From assembly GCA_023387715.1 (NCBI GenBank), contig JAEWHQ010000292.1:1-5136 (forward strand): DNA of 5,136 nt, read 5' to 3'. The position numbers and the translations under genes are program-made. Within the stretch, counting starts at the first letter, position 1. Every line of letters starts with the position of its first letter. The notes under the pieces are model-generated. The model saw only the letters and a list, made by a program, of their open reading frames with translations, did no database searches and had not been told where the DNA came from. Source of the DNA: Pseudomonadota bacterium. Lineage in GTDB: Bacteria; Pseudomonadota; Alphaproteobacteria; Rhizobiales; Rhizobiaceae. Below, one piece after another: positions 1-5,136 of the stretch.

Positions 1-401
1 CGCACAGTGCCAGGTGTTGCCAGCACTGAAACAAGCCCCGATCGTGTGCGCTCTGCCGCCGGTTTGATTGCCGGTACAGTGCCGACAAATTTCATAAACG
101 GAAAAGCTGCGCGCAAATCATCCAGCACCAATGTTGATGCGGTATTGCACGCAATCACCACGATGGCGGGTTTATGCTCTGCCAGCAGCCGGTCAAAGAG
201 TTTGATAATACGATCGCATAGCGCTTCTTCTTCCCAATCGCCGTAAGGAAACCCGGCATCATCCGCCACATAGACAAAGCGGCGATCCGGCAACCAGACC
301 CGCAGCTCACGCAAAACCGTTAAGCCGCCAATACCACTGTCAAAAACAAGCACCGGCGCTTTATCCGGCAGATTATCATGATCCGGCTTTTCTTTTATCA
401 T
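1..401 (-). CDS. murI: Glutamate racemase, N-terminal half (runs off the left edge)
   Basis: Cytoplasmic, cofactor-independent enzyme that interconverts L- and D-glutamate and so supplies D-Glu for peptidoglycan precursors. No stop occurs in frame, so only the first 133 codons are present, about half of the usual 260-280 residues. Visible family motifs are VFDSGIGG (residues 19-26), with the catalytic Asp21 and Ser22; [11 protein letters not shown] (44-54); and VIACNTAS (82-89), with the first catalytic cysteine, Cys85. The fragment ends in LATPGTV, also typical of the family. The second catalytic cysteine lies outside the window. The ATG at 401-399 overlaps the stop of the upstream methyltransferase gene as ATGA, so the two are probably cotranscribed and translationally coupled. 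A purine-rich GGAAGGA at 419-413 is a candidate ribosome site, though its 11-base spacing is long. The family assignment is very secure; whether the missing part is intact cannot be seen. Confidence 0.95.
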   Translation of the reverse strand, partial: MIKEKPDHDNLPDKAPVLVFDSGIGGLTVLRELRVWLPDRRFVYVADDAGFPYGDWEEEALCDRIIKLFDRLLAEHKPAIVVIACNTASTLVLDDLRAAFPFMKFVGTVPAIKPAAERTRSGLVSVLATPGTV

Positions 402-1228
402 AACTCGTCTGATCCTTCCGCTTTGACACGGGCACGCCCTTCTGGCGCACCGGAGCCGCGTGGCGCTTTAGGCGAGAATACATCCAGTGACGTGACAACG
501 CCACGCAATAATTTAAGCTCCGCGGAAGCAAAACCGGCACGCGTCAACACGGCGCGCAAACCATCAACCATTACCGCTTTTCGGGCTTCAGGGCGGAAAT
601 AACCGCGTGTATCAAGGGCATTTTCTAACTGGTCGAACAAACCTTGCAATTCATGCTTGGGTGCCGGCTCCATTTCAGGGCCACGGAAAACCGTATCGGC
701 TTCATTTTCCATACCGGTTTTCATCCACTCATAAGACATCAGCAGCACAGCCTGCGCGATGTTGAGCGATGCAAATGCCGGGTTGACCGGAAAGGTCACC
801 AATTCATCAGCAAGAGCGACCTCATCATTTTTAAGGCCAACGCGTTCGCGGCCAAAAAGAATGCCCACTTTTTCCTGTTGCTTAAAACGCTGACGCAATG
901 TGCGGCTGGCTTCAATCGGGCTTCGCACCTGTTTGAAACCATCGCGCTCCCGTGCAGTCGTTGCATAAACAAAGTTCAAATCAGCGATCGCGGATGGCAG
1001 ATCATCATAGACAATCGCATTATCAATCACATGGTCAGCTTTGGATGCAGCAGCGCGTGCTTTATCACTTGGAAACTCTTCACGGGGATTGACCAGTCTT
1101 AATTCAGCCAGACCAAAATTTGCCATTGCGCGCGCCACCATGCCGATATTTTCCGGCAATTGCGGTTCCACCAAAATAATCGCTGGTCCCTCAGCAATCA
1201 GCGAACGATGTTTATCAGTTCCGGCCAT
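398..1228 (-). CDS. trmJ: TrmJ-type RNA 2'-O-methyltransferase (SpoU/SPOUT family)
   Basis: Predicted S-adenosylmethionine-dependent methyltransferase with a trefoil-knot fold, normally a homodimer. TrmJ methylates the 2'-OH of nucleotide 32 in tRNAs. The 276 residues show the three SpoU motifs in order: motif 1, [20 protein letters not shown] at 19-38, with Asn27 and the conserved Arg33; motif 2, [14 protein letters not shown] at 123-136; and motif 3, [16 protein letters not shown] at 146-161, which closes the knot and binds SAM. A helical C-terminal region (about 185-250) follows, then a charged Gly/Pro/Arg tail (252-276) that looks disordered. The start at 1228 is supported by GGAAG at 1238-1234, five bases upstream, and by motif 1 lying close to the N-terminus as in the family. 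It heads a unit with murI through a 4-base overlap. SpoU-family members act on either tRNA or rRNA, so the fold is secure while the exact substrate is inferred from similarity to TrmJ. Confidence 0.9.
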   Translation of the reverse strand: MAGTDKHRSLIAEGPAIILVEPQLPENIGMVARAMANFGLAELRLVNPREEFPSDKARAAASKADHVIDNAIVYDDLPSAIADLNFVYATTARERDGFKQVRSPIEASRTLRQRFKQQEKVGILFGRERVGLKNDEVALADELVTFPVNPAFASLNIAQAVLLMSYEWMKTGMENEADTVFRGPEMEPAPKHELQGLFDQLENALDTRGYFRPEARKAVMVDGLRAVLTRAGFASAELKLLRGVVTSLDVFSPKAPRGSGAPEGRARVKAEGSDEL

Positions 1229-1246
1229 CTCTTCTTCCAGACTATT

Positions 1247-1274
1247 GCAATAATGCGTTTACTTCATTTGTCAC
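1247..1274 (-). promoter_or_regulatory. Weak candidate promoter for trmJ-murI
   Basis: On the minus strand GTGACA (1274-1269) and TATTGC (1252-1247) are separated by 16 bases, a loose match to a sigma-70-type -35/-10 pair. Transcription would begin about 15 bases before the trmJ start codon. The -10 match is poor, and the -35 element overlaps the small dyad centred near 1274, so this is only a suggestion. Confidence 0.25.
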
Positions 1275-1353
1275 TGACACAAACGGCAAAAAATCGCAAA
1301 GTTTTCTGTTTGCCAATTGATCTGATCCCCATCTTCGTAAATGCGTATATTCT

Positions 1354-1389
1354 AAAATAAAGGGAGCAATCAAAAACAGGCTTTATTTT
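1354..1389. repeat. AT-rich 9-base perfect inverted repeat in the icd upstream region
   Basis: AAAATAAAG (1354-1362) and CTTTATTTT (1381-1389) are exact reverse complements separated by 18 bases. The arms are almost all A/T, so the RNA hairpin would be weak, and no long T-run follows. The centre lies about 70 bases upstream of the candidate icd -35 box. It could be a protein-binding dyad, an upstream activating A/T element or chance; nothing in the sequence decides this. Confidence 0.35.
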
Positions 1390-1442
1390 GGCTGTAAGAC
1401 TAAAGAAACACAGATGTGACCAATAAAACCACGGTTAAAGCT

Positions 1443-1469
1443 TTGCCTTAGGCTTCAGCAATGCTATAC
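1443..1469 (+). promoter_or_regulatory. Candidate icd promoter
   Basis: TTGCCT (1443-1448) and CTATAC (1464-1469) resemble the alphaproteobacterial housekeeping pattern CTTGAC-N16/17-CTATAT when the -35 is read as tTTGcC from 1442. Transcription would start near 1476, giving a leader of about 36 bases before the ATG at 1512. The -10 box overlaps the upstream in-frame ATG at 1461, which argues that this ATG is not transcribed from this promoter. Confidence 0.45.
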
Positions 1470-1497
1470 GAGCGCACGTATTCAAAGCGTATTCAAC

Positions 1498-1503
1498 AAG
1501 AGG
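1498..1503 (+). promoter_or_regulatory. Ribosome binding site that sets the icd start
   Basis: AAGAGG ends eight bases before the ATG at 1512, a good Shine-Dalgarno position. The alternative in-frame ATG at 1461 has no comparable purine run before it (GGCTTCAGCA precedes it). Confidence 0.7.
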
Positions 1504-1511
1504 CATCATCC

Positions 1512-2726
1512 ATGGCAAAAATTAAGGTTGCTAATCCGGTTGTCGAACTCGATGGCGACGAGATGACCCGCATTATCTGGCAGTTCATCAAAGAGAAACT
1601 GATCCATCCTTATTTGGATATCGATCTGAAATATTATGATCTTTCTGTCGAACACCGCGATGCGACCGATGATCAGGTCACCATTGATGCAGCAAATGCC
1701 ATCAAAGAACACGGCGTTGGCGTTAAATGCGCAACCATCACTCCTGATGAAGCCCGCGTTGAAGAATTCAAACTGAAGAAAATGTGGAAGTCGCCTAACG
1801 GCACCATCCGCAACATTCTCGGCGGCGTGATTTTCCGCGAACCAATCATCTGCGAAAACGTACCACGTCTGGTTCCGGGCTGGACACAGCCAATCATCGT
1901 TGGCCGTCACGCATTTGGTGACCAGTACCGCGCGACTGATTTCAAATTCCCTGGCAAAGGTAAACTGTCGATCAAATTCGTTGGCGAAGACGGCGAAGTG
2001 ATTGAACATGAAGTTTATGACGCACCGTCATCCGGTGTTGCCATGGCTATGTACAACATTGATGAGTCGATCCGTGAATTTGCCCGTGCATCGCTGAACT
2101 ACGGCTTGCTGCGCAACTATCCGGTTTACCTCTCCACCAAGAACACCATTCTCAAAGCCTATGACGGCCGCTTCAAAGATATTTTTGAAGAAGTTTATCA
2201 GACTGAATTTGCTGAGAAGTTCAAAGAAGCCAAGATCTGGTACGAACACCGCCTGATCGACGACATGGTTGCATCCGCTCTCAAGTGGTCCGGCGGCTAT
2301 GTCTGGGCATGTAAGAACTATGACGGTGACGTACAGTCCGACATCGTGGCACAGGGCTTCGGCTCACTCGGTCTGATGACCTCCGTTCTGATGACCCCGG
2401 ATGGCAAGACCGTTGAAGCAGAAGCTGCACACGGCACAGTGACCCGTCACTACCGTCAGCATCAGAAGGGTGAGGAAACCTCAACCAACTCGATCGCTTC
2501 GATCTTTGCATGGACCCGTGGTCTGGCACATCGCGCCAAGCTCGATGACAATGCTGAACTGAAGCGTTTCGCTGAAACCTTGGAAAAGGTTTGCATCGAC
2601 ACCGTTGAAAGCGGCTTCATGACCAAGGATCTGGCTCTGCTTATCGGCCCGGATCAGCCTTGGTTGTCAACAACCGGCTTCCTCGACAAGATCGACGAAA
2701 ACTTGAAAAAGGCAATGGCTGCTTAA
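1512..2726 (+). CDS. icd: NADP-dependent isocitrate dehydrogenase, eukaryote-like homodimeric type
   Basis: Oxidatively decarboxylates isocitrate to 2-oxoglutarate in the TCA cycle, producing NADPH; acts in the cytoplasm. The 404-residue protein has the length and motifs of the homodimeric type shared with eukaryotic IDH1/IDH2, not the E. coli type. Isocitrate-binding residues appear in SPNGTIRN (Ser94, Asn96, Arg100), Arg109 and Arg132. Tyr139 lies in GDQYRATDF and Lys210 in STKNT. Metal-binding aspartates are Asp250 and, in the family signature [19 protein letters not shown], Asp273 and Asp277. NADP contacts lie in AAHGTVTRH (306-313), with the Arg312-His313 pair that favours NADP over NAD. 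Residue roles are assigned by alignment with human IDH1 from memory. The frame opens earlier at 1461 (17 more residues), but MAKIKV is the usual family N-terminus, a good ribosome site precedes 1512, and a promoter -10 seems to cover 1461. It is a single-gene unit with its own terminator. Confidence 0.97.
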   Translation: MAKIKVANPVVELDGDEMTRIIWQFIKEKLIHPYLDIDLKYYDLSVEHRDATDDQVTIDAANAIKEHGVGVKCATITPDEARVEEFKLKKMWKSPNGTIRNILGGVIFREPIICENVPRLVPGWTQPIIVGRHAFGDQYRATDFKFPGKGKLSIKFVGEDGEVIEHEVYDAPSSGVAMAMYNIDESIREFARASLNYGLLRNYPVYLSTKNTILKAYDGRFKDIFEEVYQTEFAEKFKEAKIWYEHRLIDDMVASALKWSGGYVWACKNYDGDVQSDIVAQGFGSLGLMTSVLMTPDGKTVEAEAAHGTVTRHYRQHQKGEETSTNSIASIFAWTRGLAHRAKLDDNAELKRFAETLEKVCIDTVESGFMTKDLALLIGPDQPWLSTTGFLDKIDENLKKAMAA

Positions 2727-2756
2727 TTAAAGCCAATCGCTTTTAAGTGTTAAAAG

Positions 2757-2783
2757 AAAACCCCGCTTTATGCGGGGTTTTTT
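2757..2783 (+). terminator. Strong intrinsic terminator of icd
   Basis: AAAACCCCGC (2757-2766) pairs perfectly with GCGGGGTTTT (2772-2781) around the loop TTTAT, and the T-run extends to 2783. It begins 30 bases after the icd stop. The A-rich sequence on its left side means the reverse strand also reads a GC stem followed by T's, so it may act in both directions as a backstop for leftward hup transcription. Confidence 0.92.
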
Positions 2784-2809
2784 ATTGCCACTTTGACGGG
2801 CAGATAAAC

Positions 2810-2830
2810 AGCAGAGCATTTAGCTCTGCT
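2810..2830. repeat. 8-base hairpin between icd and hup
   Basis: AGCAGAGC (2810-2817) and GCTCTGCT (2823-2830) are exact reverse complements around the loop ATTTA. What follows is only moderately T-rich on either strand (TTATT rightward, TGTTTAT leftward). It may be a backup terminator for either convergent gene, an RNA-end stabilising stem, or part of an unannotated small transcript. I favour a weak secondary terminator. Confidence 0.4.
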
Positions 2831-2892
2831 TATTCTCACAGGGTACTGCCAAGCACGAGCGATAGTGCCTCACTCTAAGCAACGCAGAATTT

Positions 2893-2926
2893 AAAAGCAG
2901 AAAAGCCCGGCACAAAGCCGGGCTTT
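2893..2926 (-). terminator. Intrinsic terminator of hup
   Basis: Read leftward, AAAGCCCGGC (2926-2917) pairs with GCCGGGCTTT (2911-2902) around a five-base loop: a perfect 10-base stem. It is followed by a T-rich stretch (CTTTTCTGCTTTT overall). It lies 44 bases past the hup stop. The rightward reading lacks a comparable T-run, so it belongs to hup. Confidence 0.85.
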
Positions 2927-2932
2927 ATCAAC

Positions 2933-2954
2933 AGCGCTTAAAAATCTAAGCGCT
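2933..2954. repeat. 8-base inverted repeat just downstream of hup
   Basis: AGCGCTTA (2933-2940) and TAAGCGCT (2947-2954) are exact reverse complements around a six-base loop, lying between the hup stop and its terminator. No T-run follows. In the hup mRNA it would form a stable 3'-UTR stem stacked just before the terminator hairpin, which might protect the transcript end. GCTTAG also recurs as a direct repeat at 2959-2964 and 2969-2974. Confidence 0.5.
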
Positions 2955-2970
2955 ATCAGCTTAGAAAGGC

Positions 2971-3246
2971 TTAGCTGTTAACAGCGTCTTTCAGGCCTTT
3001 ACCTGCTGAGAACTTTGGTACGTTGCGTGCTGCAATCGCTACTTCCGCACCAGTCGACGGGTTGCGCCCAGTGGTGGCTGCACGGTGCGATACAGAGAAT
3101 ACGCCGAAGCCTGGAAGACGTACTTCGTCTCCAGCCTGAAGAGCGCTGGTTACAGCTGCGAGAACTGCATCAACAGCGGTAGCTGCGTCTGCTTTGGTGA
3201 GACCGCCCTTTTCAGCAACTGAGGCAACCAGTTCGTTCTTATTCAT
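2971..3246 (-). CDS. hupB: DNA-binding protein HU (DNABII family)
   Basis: Small basic dimeric nucleoid protein that bends DNA without strong sequence preference, supporting chromosome compaction, replication and recombination. The 91 residues match the HU length of about 90. The DNABII signature lies at about 46-65, in GFGVFSVSHRAATTGRNPST. It includes the beta-arm RNP (61-63) whose Pro63 intercalates into DNA. Helices 1-2 occupy the N-terminal ~40 residues (MNKNELVASVAEKGG and on), and the C-terminal helix is SAGKGLKDAVNS. The frame stays open to an ATG at 3300, but the extra 18 residues (MSIRLSHKAPEKERKEVS) are not part of the HU fold and are encoded by leader sequence. AAAGGAAG at 3259-3252 is well placed for the ATG at 3246. 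It lies downstream of lon on the same strand, an order common in alphaproteobacteria. A second in-frame stop (TGA, 2958-2956) backs up the TAA. HU alpha or beta naming is not meaningful here; hupB follows common usage. Confidence 0.96.
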   Translation of the reverse strand: MNKNELVASVAEKGGLTKADAATAVDAVLAAVTSALQAGDEVRLPGFGVFSVSHRAATTGRNPSTGAEVAIAARNVPKFSAGKGLKDAVNS

Positions 3247-3251
3247 GGACA

Positions 3252-3271
3252 CTTCCTTTCTTTCTTTTTCC
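3252..3271 (-). promoter_or_regulatory. Purine-only leader and ribosome site of hup
   Basis: The 20 bases read on the minus strand from 3271 to 3252 are all purine, mostly A, and end in AAAGGAAG six bases or so before the ATG at 3246. This fixes the hup start at 3246. An unstructured, A-rich leader of this kind fits efficient translation of an abundant protein. Confidence 0.7.
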
Positions 3272-3306
3272 GGGGCTTTGTGACTCAACCGGATCGACAT
3301 GAGTTT

Positions 3307-3336
3307 ATTCTAAACAATCAACAAACCAAGCCACAA
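3307..3336 (-). promoter_or_regulatory. Candidate hup promoter
   Basis: On the minus strand TAGAAT (3312-3307) is one mismatch from TATAAT. TTGTGG (3336-3331) sits 18 bases upstream as a partial -35. Transcription would start near 3300, leaving a leader of about 54 bases. A perfect TATAAT also exists at 3361-3356, but its -35 position falls in the GC stem of the lon terminator and matches poorly. Which one is used is uncertain. Confidence 0.35.
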
Positions 3337-3373
3337 ATCACGAAAAAAGCCCAGAATTATAGGGTTAAACACA

Positions 3374-3402
3374 GAAATGCCGGGCTTTTTACCCGGCATT
3401 TC
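3374..3402 (-). terminator. Terminator hairpin of lon
   Basis: An 11-base perfect inverted repeat, GAAATGCCGGG (3374-3384) and CCCGGCATTTC (3392-3402), with a seven-base loop, begins 23 bases after the lon stop. Read leftward the stem is followed by TGTGTTT, a weak T-tract, so termination may be partial and allow some read-through into hup. The stem itself is very stable. Confidence 0.7.
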
Positions 3403-3425
3403 ATGTTTAAGGTCTGATTTTCGAC

Positions 3426-5136
3426 TCAGTGAGCAATAGAACTGCCTGCTTCATCATCAATAGACAGTGCCGATACTGGCGGCGTTGCAGGCTCTGTCCA
3501 CTCAATTGCAACAGGCTGACGCACCAATGCATGCTTGAGTACTTCACCTGCACGCGAGACCGGAATGATCTCCAGACCGTTCTTCACATTGTCCGGAATT
3601 TCCGCCAAGTCTTTGACGTTTTCTTCCGGAATGAGCACAGTCTTGATACCACCGCGCAGCGCTGCCAACAGCTTCTCTTTCAAGCCGCCGATTGGCAATA
3701 CACGACCACGCAGCGTGATCTCACCGGTCATAGCAATGTCTTTACGTACCGGAATACCGGTCAGCACAGAAACAATTGCCGTCATCATGCCGATACCAGC
3801 CGAAGGACCATCCTTTGGTGTCGCACCTTCCGGTACGTGAACGTGAATGTCACGCTTGTCGAACAATGGTGGCTCGATACCGAAATCAACCGCACGCGAA
3901 CGGACATAAGATGCCGCCGCAGAGATCGATTCCTTCATCACGTCGCGAAGATTACCTGTGACAGTCATACGGCCCTTACCAGGCATCATGACGCCTTCAA
4001 TGGTCAGCAATTCGCCGCCCACTTCTGTCCAGGCCAAGCCAGTGACAACACCAACCTGATCTTCACCTTCGATCTGGCCAAAACGGTATTTCTCTACACC
4101 TAAGAATTCAGACAGATTTTCTTCCGTGATATGTACGGCTTTGACCTTGTCTTTCATGATGCGGGTCACAGCCTTACGCGCAAGCTTCATCATCTCACGT
4201 TCAAGGCTACGCACACCGGCTTCACGGGTGTAAAGACGAACAACAGAGCGCAATGCCTCCTCGGAAACCGAGAATTCCTTAGGCTGCAAGGCATGGTCAC
4301 GGATAGCTTTTGGCAGGAGGTGACGCTTGGCGATCTCCAGCTTTTCATCTTCCGTGTATCCGGCAATGCGGATGATTTCCATACGGTCGAGCAGCGGACC
4401 CGGAATGTTGAGCGAGTTGGCTGTGGTGACGAACATCACATTCGACAGATCATATTCGACTTCGAGATAATGATCCATAAATGTTGCGTTCTGTTCCGGA
4501 TCCAACACTTCAAGCATTGCAGATGACGGATCGCCACGGAAATCCTGACCCATTTTGTCGATTTCATCGAGAAGGAACAACGGGTTGGACTTCTTCGCCT
4601 TCTTCATCGACTGGATAACCTTACCAGGCATCGAACCGATATAGGTACGGCGGTGACCGCGGATTTCCGCTTCATCACGCACACCACCCAAAGACATACG
4701 GACATATTCACGTCCTGTTGCCTTGGCGATAGAGCGTGCAAGCGAGGTCTTACCAACGCCTGGAGGGCCAACGAGGCAGATGATTGGACCCTTGATCTTG
4801 GCGGAGCGTGACTGCACGGCCAGATATTCAACGATCCGTTCTTTTACCTTTTCAAGGCCAAAATGTTCAGCATCCAGCACTTCATCAGCGAAGTTCAGAT
4901 CCTGCTTAACCTTGGATTTTTTGCCCCAAGGAATAGACAGGAGCCAATCCAGATAGTTGCGAACAACTGTGGCTTCTGCCGACATGGGGCTCATGGTGCG
5001 TAGCTTTTTGAGCTCAGCTTGTGCCTTTTCAGCAGCTTCTTTGGACAGCTTGGTCTTGTTGATGCGCTCTTCCAACTCGGCCATCTCGTCACGACCGTCT
5101 TCACTGTCGCCGAGCTCCTTCTGGATCGCCTTCATC
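3426..5136 (-). CDS. lon: ATP-dependent protease Lon, C-terminal ~570 residues (5' end beyond the right edge)
   Basis: Cytoplasmic homohexameric AAA+ serine protease that degrades misfolded and regulatory proteins. The frame is open at the right edge. The ATG at 5135 is internal: it is the M of the conserved [10 protein letters not shown] segment, and 5136 is the last base of the preceding codon. About 230-240 N-terminal residues (substrate-binding LAN domain) are therefore missing. Counting that Met as 1: helical linker about 1-100; Walker A GPPGVGKT 123-130; Walker B LFLLDEID 186-193; arginine finger Arg251 in LLDRMEII; sensor-2 Arg309 in AGVRSLER; protease domain from about 355. The catalytic dyad is Ser445 in PKDGPSAG and Lys488 in GGLKEK, both intact. 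A ~30-residue acidic, Pro/Ser-rich tail (about 540-569) extends past the protease core. A hairpin terminator follows, then hup in the same direction. The promoter is outside the window, so regulation cannot be judged. Confidence 0.97.
   Translation of the reverse strand, partial: MKAIQKELGDSEDGRDEMAELEERINKTKLSKEAAEKAQAELKKLRTMSPMSAEATVVRNYLDWLLSIPWGKKSKVKQDLNFADEVLDAEHFGLEKVKERIVEYLAVQSRSAKIKGPIICLVGPPGVGKTSLARSIAKATGREYVRMSLGGVRDEAEIRGHRRTYIGSMPGKVIQSMKKAKKSNPLFLLDEIDKMGQDFRGDPSSAMLEVLDPEQNATFMDHYLEVEYDLSNVMFVTTANSLNIPGPLLDRMEIIRIAGYTEDEKLEIAKRHLLPKAIRDHALQPKEFSVSEEALRSVVRLYTREAGVRSLEREMMKLARKAVTRIMKDKVKAVHITEENLSEFLGVEKYRFGQIEGEDQVGVVTGLAWTEVGGELLTIEGVMMPGKGRMTVTGNLRDVMKESISAAASYVRSRAVDFGIEPPLFDKRDIHVHVPEGATPKDGPSAGIGMMTAIVSVLTGIPVRKDIAMTGEITLRGRVLPIGGLKEKLLAALRGGIKTVLIPEENVKDLAEIPDNVKNGLEIIPVSRAGEVLKHALVRQPVAIEWTEPATPPVSALSIDDEAGSSIAH

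Larger units (their letters stand above)
1229..1511. other. Divergent intergenic region between trmJ and icd
   Basis: These 283 bases separate two divergently transcribed genes and should carry both promoters. I see no credible coding sequence and no RNA gene. The segment is AT-rich in the middle and contains three dyads: TTTGTCACTGACACAAA at 1267-1283, GGCAAA/TTTGCC at 1285-1290 and 1309-1314, and a 9-base inverted repeat at 1354-1389. An ATG at 1461 is in frame with icd but is rejected as its start (see the icd entries). Confidence 0.7.

Noticed and set aside
644..1102. Rightward open frame (about 152 codons) opposite trmJ
   Set aside because: trmJ carries all three SpoU motifs in this stretch; the opposing frame gives a Cys/His/Phe-rich product without domain features.
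1506..2009. Leftward open frame (about 167 codons) antisense to icd
   Set aside because: It sits opposite the conserved N-terminal part of icd, has no ribosome site I can see, and its protein shows no family motif.
2784..2900. Possible tRNA or small RNA gene between the icd and hup terminators
   Set aside because: No cloverleaf, acceptor/T-arm pattern or promoter could be traced; only short hairpins are seen, so no RNA gene is called.
3247..3300. Extended HU start at 3300 (18 extra residues)
   Set aside because: The extra codons are the purine-rich leader and ribosome site of the real start at 3246. The proposed transcription start also falls near 3300.
3429..4103. Long rightward open frame (about 224 codons) antisense to lon
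   Set aside because: It lies entirely over the protease domain of lon, whose catalytic residues and motifs are intact. The translation is rich in Arg, His, Cys and Thr with no recognisable domain, as expected for a shadow frame.
5133..5135. ATG at 5135 as the true start of Lon
   Set aside because: It is the internal Met of the conserved [10 protein letters not shown] segment; the frame is open at the window edge and about 230-240 N-terminal residues are missing.
1..5136. Novel defence, mobile or biosynthetic system
   Set aside because: Every sizeable stretch is accounted for by well-known housekeeping genes or short spacers. There are no transposase, integrase, CRISPR-like repeats, phage genes or composition breaks visible by eye.

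Overview
The window is ordinary chromosomal housekeeping DNA from an alphaproteobacterium, most likely of the order Hyphomicrobiales (Rhizobiales) and close to the Brucella/Ochrobactrum/Pseudochrobactrum group. This rests on protein character: a 404-residue eukaryote-like NADP isocitrate dehydrogenase starting [20 protein letters not shown], a 91-residue HU starting MNKNELVASVAEKGG, the lon-then-hup gene order, and a SpoU-type methyltransferase beside murI. By eye the base composition is near 50% G+C, which is lower than I recall for Brucella itself. The genus is therefore not settled from the sequence alone.

Layout. Positions 1-1228 (minus strand) hold a two-gene unit: a TrmJ-type RNA 2'-O-methyltransferase, followed with a 4-base ATGA overlap by the N-terminal half of glutamate racemase (murI), which runs off the left edge. 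Positions 1229-1511 are a divergent intergenic region with a plausible icd promoter and several dyads. Positions 1512-2726 (plus) encode isocitrate dehydrogenase (icd), closed by a strong intrinsic terminator. Positions 2727-2970 separate the convergent icd and hup genes and hold a run of hairpins, two of them convincing terminators facing opposite ways. Positions 2971-3246 (minus) encode the nucleoid protein HU. Positions 3247-3425 contain the HU leader and candidate promoter plus the lon terminator hairpin. Positions 3426-5136 (minus) encode the C-terminal ~570 residues of the ATP-dependent protease Lon, whose start lies beyond the right edge.

The genes cover peptidoglycan precursor supply (MurI), RNA modification (TrmJ), the TCA cycle and NADPH supply (Icd), nucleoid architecture (HU) and protein quality control (Lon). 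All complete genes look intact, with their key catalytic or binding residues present. I see no mobile element, CRISPR array, tRNA, rRNA or phage gene, and no sign of a previously undescribed system. The points worth a second look are small: start-site corrections for icd and hup, the overlap joining trmJ to murI, the dense hairpins between icd and hup, and an icd-hup adjacency that may mark a rearrangement relative to Brucella.
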